Assembly (NCBI GenBank): GCA_949128115.1
Contig: OX421962.1
Coordinates: forward strand, 9,766,262 to 9,830,261
DNA: 64,000 nt
Reading direction: 5' to 3'
DNA from: Anaspis maculata
Taxonomy: Eukaryota; Arthropoda; Insecta; Coleoptera; Scraptiidae
In this document: positions 1-9,605 of the stretch, piece by piece
How the letters are laid out: each line of letters opens with the position of its first letter
How positions within the stretch are numbered: position 1 is the first letter of the stretch
Notes under the pieces: model-generated
Database searches by the model: none
Seen by the model: the letters and a program-made list of their open reading frames with translations, nothing else
Told to the model about the DNA's origin: nothing
Program-made: the position numbers and the translations under genes

Positions 1-59
1 TGTTCTCATTTCATGAATAATACATAGTTGCCACTTATAAACGTAAGCCAAGAAACATT

Positions 60-790
60 CCGTCTTCAATATTCGCCGCCGACATGAAAAAACAGCTAAA
101 AACCGCCCCCAATCACTTTAAAATGAAAAACATAAACCCGAAGACATAGCGATCTGATTCTTTCGGTATATAAATAGCTGACTAAAAATGGGAAAGGATA
201 GGCTACTTTTGGTTAGTCGCCGCCCCCAGATTCCGCCCCCAAACGATAAAAAGTGAAACTTTCACAAATGTTACTGATTGAGATGTTCCCTTATCCATTT
301 AGGAACTGCCAACTCAAATTGTGCAACATTTGCTCAGCCGAACGCTGCTGCTCCCACACGCCGCCCCCAAAGTAAGAGATGGATGAAAAACATAAACCCA
401 AAGACATAGCGATCTAAGTTTTTCGCTATATGGATAGCTGACTAAAAATAGAAAAGGATAGGCTACTTTTGATATGGCGCCGCCTCCAGCTTCCGCCCCC
501 AAAAGAAAAAAAGTGCAACTTCCAACAATTTTCACTGATTCAGCTGATAATGTTACTTCAAACATTCAGAAACTCTTGACTCAAACTGTGCAAGAATTTC
601 TTTGCCAAACTCTGCCGCTCCCACACGCCGCCCCCAAAGTGAGAGATAATTGTAAAACATGAACCTGAAGACATAGCGATCCAATTCTTTCACTATATTG
701 ATAGCTGATTGAAACTGGAAAAATATAGGCCACTTTTAATTAGCCGCCGCCTCCAGCTGCCGCCTCCAAACAAAAAAATATATTGATGAG
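60..790. repeat. Three tandem units of about 260-267 bp
   Basis: The block AAGACATAGCGATC recurs at 141, 401 and 668, giving spacings of 260 and 267 bp. Each copy is followed by a shared 'atagctga..gaaa..gataggc' segment and by one or two GCCGCC(C/T)CC blocks. Copies differ by many substitutions, so this is an old array. Short open frames across it are by-products of the repeat. No gene is recognisable. Confidence 0.8.
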
Positions 791-933
791 TGAAAGAATT
801 TTCATTCAAATCTATTTCATTGGCAAGTACTCCATTCTGATAACACAATATCACAATGAGTTTTGAATGAAGAAAGTGGGCAAGGAATGGTGTTTCTCCT
901 TCAACCACATTTCTTTACGTTCACAATATGCCT

Positions 934-990
934 CTTTGAGAAAATGCGCTACTGAGACTCACGCACGTGAAGGCATACTCACTTGTTTTT
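934..990 (+). repeat. Fragment resembling the end of the 9.6-12.0 kb element
   Basis: The stretch around 'tgcgctactgag' here matches the stretch at 11945-11990 (same TGCGCTACTGAG core, then a GGCATA..TC.CTTGTTTT segment). It is read as a remnant of the same repeat family. The boundary is uncertain. Confidence 0.5.
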
Positions 991-994
991 TCTT

Positions 995-1960
995 AGATTT
1001 CAATATCACCGGCAAGAAGGTAGAACTCATACCTCGGGATGGCTCTTGAATTACCGGTTTATTTCTTCAATTTACAGACTGACCTCAAAACGTCAACTTT
1101 TTGGTGTTACAGTTGTAACTTTCTCAGTCGCCGACCGATTTTTGAGATTTCAGGCTCATTTTGAAGCTAAAGCTTCAGGTAGGATCATAGGATCAAGAAC
1201 AATAACTCAAAGCAAACATCAGAAATACAGGGTTGCATAAAAAGCGACCAAAACCTGAACTGCTTTTGGAATATGAATTGGGAGGAGAATCGGATGAAAA
1301 CCAACTTACCTTCGAAAGAATCATCCATTCTGGACACTTCAAGGTATCCTTTTCTTGCATGAGACCTGAATTATTAGTGAAAGGAACCAAATTACAACCG
1401 CATGTTTTCGGAGGAGAATCGGGGCCTTGCTCACATGAAGCTGCTCGTGACCAACGTTATAAAAATCGGAACAATCACTCACTTGTTGATCAATATTAGT
1501 TAGTGATTATTAGGCTTTTATTTTGTTACTTTGGTAACGAACATTTTCAGGTGCACAAAGGCGATGTTTTCCGTCCAAAAACAAACAGTTCAAATGTGGC
1601 CTGTTAACCAGCAATTCGAGTCCCATAAAAGAAAAAAGCACCTTGAAGCGTTCAGTTGATTTTCATTCGATTCTCCTCTCCACCTAGATTCCGAGAGAAG
1701 TTCAGGTTTGGGTCACTTTTCATGCAACCCTGTATTTTGAATGTCTGTCTCGAGTTGATTCTGATCTTTTGGTATTCCTACCTGAAGCTATAGTTTCAAA
1801 ACGAACCGAAAATTTTAAAAATCGGGTAACGAGGTAAAGAGTTGTACTACAAAAAAGTCAACTTTTTGAGGTTGCCCTGTAAATAAAAGAGATACACCGA
1901 AAATTCAAAAACCGTCTCGAGGTATGAAGTCTACCTTCCTGCCTATGGTGTTGAAATCTG
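995..1960. mobile_element. Outer palindromic (foldback) element, 0.97 kb, with a second element at its centre
   Basis: The left arm starts at 'agatttcaatatcaccgg' and the right arm ends in the near reverse complement (1940-1960). The arms pair through shared blocks such as TCAACTTTTT, CCTGAAGCT and CTCGAGG/CCTCGGG. With the inner element 1228-1732 removed the arms are about 231 and 226 bp and meet at a TA. No coding potential is seen. The arms are diverged, so it is an old non-autonomous element. Confidence 0.65.
1228..1732. mobile_element. Inner CAGGGTTGCAT-ended palindromic element
   Basis: The ends are CAGGGTTGCATAAAAAG and CTTTTCATGCAACCCTG, flanked on both sides by TA (1226-1227 and 1733-1734). 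The interior also pairs (GAGGAGAATCGGATGAAA with TTTCATTCGATTCTCCTC). It is 505 bp long and has no coding capacity. It lies exactly in the middle of the 995-1960 palindrome. Confidence 0.75.
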
Positions 1961-2033
1961 TAATTATTCAAAATCTATCCGATGGATTGGAATCAAATTT
2001 GGCATGAAGCAACAACACAAAATAATCAAATTA

Positions 2034-2560
2034 GGTCTGCAGTTGCAGTTCTCCACCATTTTCCAGTCAGGCGTTATGAGTTTTCAAAATTTCTTTTAGC
2101 TGTTGCCACCCGTGAGGGCCTTTCACCCGTGTTTTGACCAAGAAGACTCGCTCTTGATGCAGGACTCCACTCAAAAATTCATTCCTGCTCAGGGATCGAC
2201 TATTTTTGAAAAATTCCAACTGATATCGGAAGAAGATTGAATTGGGCGTCGTGTGAGCCCATTTTCAAAAACGACACGGTTCCTGTTTTCCGATGATGAT
2301 TTTTTCAAAATGAAATTTGCACATTCCGTAAATTTGAAAAAACTGCAGTCCAAACTTCAACATGCGGTGAGATCCAGGCTCGGATCCAGGAAATATTCAT
2401 TTTCGGTGCTGACATGCTGGAAATGAAAGTTGGAGAAAAGATTGAATTGATTTTTGGAGGAAAAACTTTTTAAATCGGACCCACGGTTTTCGAGTTTTCC
2501 TCTCTGGAATTACTGCAAATTCTCCAACTTTTTATCCCGTGAACAGGTTTTCACCTTTTT
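2034..2560 (+). repeat. Interspersed repeat, copy 1
   Basis: This stretch is repeated in the same orientation at 4246-4665. Shared landmarks are CCACCATTTTCCAGTC, the CGACTTTTT/CGACTATTTTTGAAAAATTCCAAC segment, GGCGTCGTGT, GACATGCTGG and CTTTTTATCCCGTGAACAG. Copy 1 has about 90 extra bases near 2100-2190. The family is unknown and no coding frame survives. Confidence 0.75.
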
Positions 2561-3926
2561 TTTTTAACAAGAGAAAACTTGTTCTTGAACCTTTTCTACT
2601 CGGTTTTCAAACTTTTTTTCCTATTTCCCGGAAATTTTCCGGTTGAAAATATAAAACCGGCTTGGGTTTTTGAGACCGGACTTGAATGTTGGAGCTTAAT
2701 AAAGTGAAACCTTGATTGACGATTTTTACAATAAGATGATTTGGAATAAGATTTGAGGTTTTCCCGGAAAATTCGAATTTTCCTGGCACAATTTTCAACT
2801 TCCTGCAAATTATTCTCAATTTTTTTTTCTAATTTTAACTTCCCACCCGAAATGACGTTTCTAACAAAAATTTCCATAGGTTCCTGGATACTAGTCGGGA
2901 AAGTTTTGGGGTGACACAACCAATTTTTTTATGCTCTATCGACTGCTGAAGTTTCCGCGATTAAACACTGGACACCTGCATAAACCAACAATGTCCGCAT
3001 ACCAAATTTCAAGTCGATCGGGTCAATGACTCGGCAGTTATCGTGGAAGATAACAGACAGACACACACACAGACAGACAGACATCATTCTGAAAATAGTC
3101 CTAATCGTCTCAAAATGGACATACCCGGTGAAATCTCAAAACTTTTTTCTGCACGATTACAATACTTTCCCTTCCATGTTGATGAGGTGTCGGGAAAGTA
3201 AAATCTACACCTGATTTTTCAATTTTCAACAACGTCCAAAAATGACAAAACCAATAAAAGAGGAAAAACGGATTTGGCTCTAATCATAGATGTATCTTAT
3301 GTCTAGTGAACTTCGGCCTCCAATTGTCCAACTTTCAGCGTTTTCCCGTTGGTATTATGCGTAATTTGAAAGTTTTCCACAAAGATAAGCGTCGAAACCG
3401 GCTTTTATTGGAAATCAAGGAGGCTACACGGAAGGTTCCCGCATAACTGTGCGATAAACACAACGGGCCGCGTCCTTTGTGAGAAACAAACAACAACTCG
3501 AATCAGCTGACAGATACTTGCACGGCCAACCGAGGAAACACTTTCGTTTGTTTTGTTTACTCCCAGAATAAAATGGACATTTGCTTAACCAGTGCTTTAA
3601 TTCCTCTGATCAAAATATTTGAGACCTACGGGGCCGTATTGCAGAATTAATGGCGGGATAACAAAAAAATAAACTTTGAGAAAAGGTACCTGTTTTTTTA
3701 ACTAATGAAAATTGGATAACGAAAAAAAAACTGCGGATATGGCACCCTTGTAGTCAGAAGTGCTTCGAGAGTAAAGTATCTGTCCAATCAGAAGCTACCT
3801 CCAATGCCACCACTGTAGTCAGACGCTGAAATTGAGCTACCCATGTAGTCAGAAGCCCAAATTTTGACCGTCCAATAAAGCAGAGTCGAGATCAAGGCAA
3901 CAAAAATTCTTGTAGTTTGCATAATA
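2561..3926. other. Non-genic stretch with an (AGAC)n microsatellite
   Basis: No gene is recognised. At 3051-3085 there is an (ACAC/AGAC)n tract directly after 'cagttatcgtgga' and before 'attacaatactttcc'. That combination is common in arthropod interspersed repeats (from memory, not checked). The rest, including 3240-3920, is A/T-rich with no convincing frame. Confidence 0.5.
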
Positions 3927-4245
3927 CCAGGTGATCATTTTAAAACTATCCACCTGCAATAATTCCCGATTCCTGGTGAAGATGTCTTCGAGCGAAAACA
4001 GGTCAATTTTTACATCGAGGGGGACATCTAAAACATACTTTGGCAAATTTCTATCTTTAGCCCCCTCGCCCCCACCCACCCCAACTTTGAAATTTCAAAC
4101 GATACCACCTATTTTGCGATACACAAATTGAACAGAATTAAATTCCCTTTCTGAAAATTTTTTTATAAAACTTTCAACCCCACCCCCATTTTTCCTGAAA
4201 TTCTCTGAGTGTCCAATTGAATATTCTTGACCTCTCAATTCGCAA
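3927..4245. mobile_element. Truncated CCAGGTGATCA element (left arm only)
   Basis: The sequence is closely similar to the left arm of the complete palindrome at 37207-38453. It shares GTGATCATTT, CTATCCACCTGCAATAA, a GAGGGGGACATCTAAAACAT block and CCCCCTCGCCCCCACC. The right arm is missing; the copy runs straight into the 4246-4665 repeat. It is preceded by TA. Confidence 0.7.
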
Positions 4246-4665
4246 CTGCAGTCGCAGTTTTCCACCATTTTCCAGTCGGGCTTTATGGATTTTCAAAATT
4301 TCTCCTGCTCGGGGATCGACTTTTTCTGAAAAATTCCAACTAATATCGAAAGTAGATTAGATTGGGCGTCGTGTAGGCCTATTTTCAAAATCGGCACGGT
4401 TCCGGTTTTCCGACGGCAGTTTTTTCAAAATGAAATGAGCCCATCCCGTGATTTTGAAAAAACTGCAATGCAAACTTTGACATGCGATGAGCCCCACGAA
4501 ATATTCATTTTAGGTGCAGACATGCTGGGAATGAAAGTTGAGGAAAAAATTCAATTGATTTTTGGAGGGAAAATTTTTGAAATCGGACCCACGGTTTCCC
4601 AGTTTTCATCTCTGGAAAAACCGCAAATTTTCCAACTTTTCATCCCGTGAACAGATTTTCACCAA
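4246..4665 (+). repeat. Interspersed repeat, copy 2
   Basis: This is the second copy of the 2034-2560 repeat, in the same orientation. It ends about 20 bp before the splice-acceptor-like tract that leads into the candidate exon at 4685, so it would sit inside that gene's last intron. Confidence 0.75.
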
Positions 4666-4684
4666 TTTTTGTGTTGTGTTTCAG

Positions 4685-4823
4685 CGACGCCGCCCTCGAC
4701 GCGGACGCCACCCTCGAATCGTTTGTCAAGCTCTGGGGGCACAAAGGAAACTGGATCCGTGGCGCCCTTCATCGTATCTACCGTATCATTGTCCATTTCC
4801 ATGTTGTATTTTCGAGATTGTAG
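4685..4823 (+). CDS. Candidate terminal coding exon of an unidentified gene
   Basis: A T-rich tract ending TTTTTGTGTTGTGTTTCAG (a good 3' splice site) is followed by 45 open codons and TAG. The reading begins DAALDADATLESFVKLW and continues through GNWIRGALHRIYRII. Third positions in the first half are strongly C/G (GAC GCC GCC CTC GAC GCG GAC GCC ACC CTC), which matches the codon use of Elp4 in this window and not the A/T-rich surroundings. I do not recognise the protein. Any upstream exons were not found; they may lie before the window or be separated by the repeats at 0.06-4.67 kb. The last 12 or so codons are less biased, so the true end could be earlier. A retained fragment of captured host sequence is the main alternative. 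Confidence 0.45.
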
Positions 4824-6016
4824 TTACCCGTTCTCAATTTTGAAGATGTTGATGTTTTGCTTTCCGAGTCCCCGACTCTCAATTTTTTTGGCTTCGGGGG
4901 ACGTTGCTACCCCCTCGTTCAGGGGCCCACTGTAAGCTGGTTCAAAGCTGACCCGGTAGCAAACTAAACCGTCATTTTTCTAACTGTCTCGATTGATTTT
5001 TTTCTTCTGACAGTACTCTGAATAGCTTTCCGAAGCCACATTTGTCTTTCACTGTGTGTAAAGCCGAGCTAAGGATTAATGTCTACGTTTTGTTTTCATT
5101 GAAATTGTACCTAATGACATCATTTCACTGCAATATTCAAATGACATTGTTGCAAGGCCAGCTTGGAGCACTTAGGTATTTGCTATAGGTATTGTTTCGA
5201 GGAAAACCTCAATTCAATTGATTAGTAGGTATATGCTCGATCAAGCAGAATGTGAGATGTGAGCAGTCGTTTGTTCATTTTTAACTCAGGGTTACGCGAC
5301 TTTCTTCTTTTACTCCTCCTCAATCTTCTCATCAAATTCGGCCGTGTAAGCGTACCCGATGAAGCAAAATAGCGTCAAAGTGCTTTCTTGTCGTCGCGTC
5401 GCCTTCCAATTTTTTTTCCGCCTCCGTTATTTTCTCCTCCGACCGAAATGTCGCGAAGAAAAAAAAACGAAGAAAGAGTCGCACAACAATCGAAGGAAAC
5501 GTCGCCAGTGTACGACACGTGACTTACACTTGAATTATGAATTATTAATAACGTCCAATTGTTATCTTCTTGTACCTTCCAGGGTTCACTTCAGTTCATA
5601 ACCAAATACGACCGATTATTGTTATCGTTTTGAAATCAACGTCTGATGCCGCAGAGCCGGGTGTATTTCTCCGTTTAGAGATAAAAGTTCGACTTGACGT
5701 GCGCCTGTGCGCCATGTTTAGAAATTATTAGAATCTCTTCTGTACGGTTTTGTATTTGCATAAAAATCGATAAGCTTCTTAAAATAGCAATTAAACAAAC
5801 AAGCCGACGCTTATTACCATTTGCATGCACACAATGAGTGTACAGAATACATTACGGTAGCTTGTATTTTGCACTTTTACCGCAAAATGCCAGGAGTGAG
5901 AGCGCGAATCGCGAATGTAGACATCATTGCTCGACCACGAGTATGAAATATTGAAAACAATTTTTTTCTTTCAGCATTTGATAAAATTAGAAATTGGTGA
6001 TAATTTTTTCTTTCTG
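4824..6016. other. No recognisable gene
   Basis: Possible 3' untranslated sequence of the candidate exon, then unique-looking A/T-rich DNA. 5360-5600 is open for 80 codons but has Lys/Arg-rich low-complexity content and no recognisable motif, so I do not call it. Confidence 0.5.
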
Positions 6017-6018
6017 TA

Positions 6019-7164
6019 CAGGGTGGTCTATCGTAGCGTAATTATCCCATGGCGGTGTTACCGTTCAAGAGAGAGAAAAAGATACAAGAGAAAAGTTATA
6101 TGGTTTGATGAGACCTGAACGAAGCGTCAATTTTTTTAAATAGAACACCCTATATTTTTACATTTTTGGGTTCAGCTTTTTAGCTGACTTATGCCTGTTT
6201 TTTAGCGCATTTTCCATTTTGATGAGAATCGCTATTGCAGCCGCTTTGTCCGTCCGTCCGTCCGTTCCTCGAACTCCTCGCAAACTACCTACCCTACCTT
6301 CCTGATTTTTTCGCTGTTACATAGCTGCCACTCTTTTCGTTGAGGCATAATTCTCCTAGTTCTATTACTTCGAAACATGTTCAATATGTAGAATACAAGA
6401 TGGCGGCGGGGCATCAATTGTCGAAAATTGGATAGATCTTGATGTGGTTTACATTGCCTGCAAATTTCATTTCAATCGGATCACTTTTAGAGAAATTTAA
6501 AATGGCGGATCGAAGATGGCGGCAGAATAACAAAAAAAAACAAGAGTCAACTTGACATTCTGGACATATGTACTATTTATCAGCGTTCACACCACATCGA
6601 TATCTTTCTTCCCTGAGGAGTTATCCCGGGTACGGACGGACGGACGGTCAAAGTGAAGCTAAAAGCGCCTTTTTCTCATTTTTTGGGAAAGTGCGCTAAA
6701 AATGAGTTATGATACTTTGAAAATTATAAAGTTTTTTTTTGTGTAACATAAAATCGCAACTTTTTGACATTGGAATTTAGGTCTTTGACTTGACTATCAC
6801 CATGTCAAATTTCATCTCTTAGTTTAAAAAAGCAAGGCCGCTACAATTGTTTCAAGCAAACTGCGAAAATGCGATTTTGTTCAGTTTTTGACTTTTAGTT
6901 GGTAGCACTGCCAAATAAATGGAAAACAAAAAACAGACATAAGACAATTAAAAAAGCTGAACCCAAAAATGCAAAAAAATATAGGGGTTCCATTTGAAAA
7001 AATTGACGCTTCGTTTATTCCGTCAAAATAGAACACCCTGTATATCTGGAAATAATTTGAGGTCATAGGTCTCATCAACCCATATAGCTTTTCTCTTACA
7101 TCTTTTCCTCTATCTTGAACGGTAAGACCGCTATGGGATAATAACGCTACGATTGACCAGCCTG
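6019..7164. mobile_element. CAGGGTG palindrome, family A copy 1 (interrupted)
   Basis: The left arm starts CAGGGTGGTCTATCGTAGCG after TA. The right arm carries the reverse complement (CGCTATGGGATAA..CGCTACGATTGACCAGCCTG) before TA. Shared arm blocks include ACCGTTCAAGA, GACGCTTCGTT and AAAAAGCTGAACCCAAAAATG. It is non-coding. The element 6204-6697 interrupts the left arm, and part of that arm is missing. Confidence 0.75.
6204..6697. mobile_element. AGCGCA-ended element with subterminal (CCGT)n
   Basis: Ends are AGCGCATTTTCC and GGGAAAGTGCGCT, with TTTTT/AAAAA outside. Next to the left end is TTTGTCCGTCCGTCCGTCCG and next to the right end its complement, CGGACGGACGGTCAAAG. The interior has AAGATGGCGG/AAAATGGCGG blocks and a TATCGATGTGGT-like motif shared with the arrays at 9.7-10.5 kb. 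It is 494 bp and non-coding. Related copies are at 9606 and 63445. Confidence 0.75.
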
Positions 7165-7176
7165 TATGTGAGTATA

Positions 7177-7888
7177 CAGGCCGTCCCAGAATAAAGTGGT
7201 CTCCTTTTTACTGGAAGTTCCCTTTACGAAGAGATGAGGTTACATCTATGGCGTTTCTCAAATGGGGCCTTGCAATTGAAAAACTCAACGTGAGGTCGCC
7301 ACTACTGTAGGGGGGCGCCTACTTCGATGAAGCGGCCGTAACGACGGGAAAACCACAGGAGTTTTAGTAGTTTGACCAGTAACTGACAGTGACCGGAGAC
7401 GTCAAGCAAGAAACAGAGGTTATCCAAATTTCAAATCAAGACATAAAATGACGGACGTCGGTCGCTGAAGCGTCAACGCCGTCAAAATTGTCGAATTTGC
7501 CCCCCAACGGTTGTGGCGCCCTCGGTGTGTGAAAGTGGCAGTGCAAGGCCCCGCCCCATTGGAGCTTCGTTACCGATAGTCCTCAAAAGTTGGAGTTTCC
7601 TAATAGCTTTTCAATCGTAATCGTAACTTTAAAACCGCTCGACCGATTTCGTCCAAATTTTGCACATTAATTTTCAGATGCATATTGCATACCTATAACT
7701 CGATAATCATAACTTTTATAAAAATCATCCAGTGGCGTACATAAGGGAGAGTTGCTTCCTTTCCTACCCTATTTCCCACTTGATGATTGTAGGAAATTGA
7801 TGATTTTGAGATTTTGACAAAAGCCATTACATCTTTCCCCGAGGGGAACTTCCAGTACAAAGGTGACTGCTTTATTCCGGGACACCTG
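7177..7888. mobile_element. Non-autonomous element with about 55-bp terminal inverted repeats
   Basis: The left end CAGGCCGTCCCAGAATAAAG mirrors the right end CTTTATTCCGGGACACCTG. Just inside, ACTGGAAGTTCCC mirrors GGGGAACTTCCAGT. TA flanks both ends (7175-7176, 7889-7890). The interior (712 bp total) is not palindromic overall, and no transposase frame is present. Confidence 0.75.
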
Positions 7889-7890
7889 TA

Positions 7891-8269
7891 TCTATGTAAG
7901 TACACACTGGCAGAAAAAAAAAACATCGTTCAAAGTTATCGCACAATTATTGAAAAGACCTTGGCCAATCAATCTCGCACACTACATTTATTATGAATTG
8001 AAATACTCGACGTGTATCACGGAATTAACAATATCTTGGAACAATAATTGTTATTTTTCGTATAAACAAGAGAAACGTGGAAGTTTGCGCTCGCCGAAAA
8101 AAACAAGTCGTAAAATTTAATTTGTATACATGTTACTTTTTTTGGCGACACGATTAGATATTTTTATTAATTATTATTATTACCGATATTATTACAGCGC
8201 GGTGGAGATTATTGGTAAAAATTATTATTATTGACGGAGAGGCGATAACCTGAATTCTTGTGGGTGTAT
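7891..8269. other. A/T-rich stretch with (TTA)n
   Basis: No gene. A short run of TTATTATTA occurs at 8165-8185 and again at 8220-8232. Nothing else is recognisable. Confidence 0.5.
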
Positions 8270-9355
8270 AAAGCTTTTTTTGAATGCAGAAACAACAAGG
8301 AACGAAAATAACGGAGATATAGGCTTCCAAAGTTGAAGTTTTTTTTGAACAGTTTTTCTCAAAATTGAACTGCAAAGTCAGTAATTTGATGGTTTTTGAG
8401 CTGTTTTTCAAACATTCCAATACCTCAAAAACGACGCCCCCATAAAATTACTATTGTAAAATTTTGATTGGAGGATTCGTTTTTGAGATATTTGAATTTT
8501 TTGAAAAACACCTCAAAAACTATCAAATCACAAACTTTGACGTTCTATCTATAGAAAACTGATCATTCGTCGGCCAATTGAACTTAATCAAACTTGGAAG
8601 GCCTAAATAAGACATTTTAGGCAGAAGAATGCTTTGATAAGATATTTTTGGCAAAAAAAAAACTATTTTCTTTGAATTTGAATTTTCAAGTGTTGGAACT
8701 TTATCTTTTTTAGAGTTTCTCAAATTTTCGAACTCAGATATATCCTGATCGGAGCTCCAATCAACATTTTGCATGAGTAACTTCTTCCTTTGAATCAAAC
8801 GCAGAATTAAAAAAATTAAACAATTTAAAAAAATAACTGGAGGAGCTTGTGGTGTGGTGGTCAGCGCGGTCGACTACCACTCCAGAGGTCGCGGGTTCGA
8901 TCCCCGCCAAATTTTCGCCTCGAAAACAAGCTTCTTGGTTTAGTTGGAATGCTTGCTAAATGCAAGACGCGCGTGTGTCGCATAGCAAGTAAAATACGAA
9001 CGATGGTTCCGACCCCATGCGATGTTGGTGGTCGTTAAAAATCCCAACTCTGTGTTGGAACACGTGGGGGTTCGGCGAAATTTCCGGTATAGTGGAGGAA
9101 AGCATTCACCGGCGTCCGTGTTAGGCCTCGTTGCGAAAATAGACCGACGTTAAATAAATGAATAAAAAAAACTGAGGGGTACAAAACAGGGGGGGGACCA
9201 TCCTTAATTATCCACGTCCCTGAAAATGTTCGATAAAAAGCGTTATTATTGATTGATAAGATCCATTTCAGAAAACTTCGGTTGAAACGCGAACGAAATC
9301 GGTTGTGAAAATCAAAAAATATGACGAAAAATCGATTTCCAAAGTTCATCTTGAA
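8270..9355. repeat. Decayed family-B-like sequence surrounding a SINE
   Basis: Blocks typical of the CAGGGTG palindromes of family B are present in decayed form: 'aacggagatataggctt', 'aaaattttgattggaggattcg', and on the right a 'ggggggaccatcc..cgtccctgaaaatg' block. The left and right parts pair only loosely. The SINE at 8844-9171 is inserted between them. Confidence 0.45.
8844..9171 (+). mobile_element. tRNA-derived SINE
   Basis: The 5' head has RNA polymerase III promoter boxes: an A-box-like TGGTGTGGTGGTC near 8850 and a perfect B box GGTTCGATCC at 8894-8903, in a tRNA-like arrangement (GACTACCACTCCAGAGGTC just upstream of B). A body of about 230 bp unrelated to tRNA follows. It ends in an A-rich tail (TAAATAAATGAATAAAAAAAA). 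Imperfect AACTGGAGG/AACTGAGGGG flanks could be the target duplication. SINEs depend on a partner LINE for movement. Confidence 0.8.
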
Positions 9356-9360
9356 AGCCT

Positions 9361-9394
9361 ATATCGTCTCTTGCCAGGCAAAGCAACGTAAGCG
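9361..9394. repeat. 34-bp inverted repeat, left copy
   Basis: ATATCGTCTCTTGCCAGGCA and the following AAGCAACGTAAGCG match the reverse complement of 12916-12949 at 32 of 34 positions. Together they bracket 3.6 kb. Whether these are transposon ends is unknown. Confidence 0.75.
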
Positions 9395-9605
9395 ACATTT
9401 TAGCAACTTTACAGGAGAAACAAAAATTGTGTTGATTGCAAATTGCTCATGAAAAAATATTAATTTTGTATGTTTAATGTTTTGCAAGGTATAATTACTT
9501 GATTCCACCAATATTCACAGAATATTTCTTCTATTAGCTAAAATAGAAGGCGCTTACGATACGCTTATCATCTGTTTTCAAGAACCCAGTGGAGCTTACG
9601 TTTTT

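Noticed and set aside
5360..5601. 80-codon Lys/Arg-rich frame
   Set aside because: No motif or codon bias; likely untranslated or intergenic DNA.
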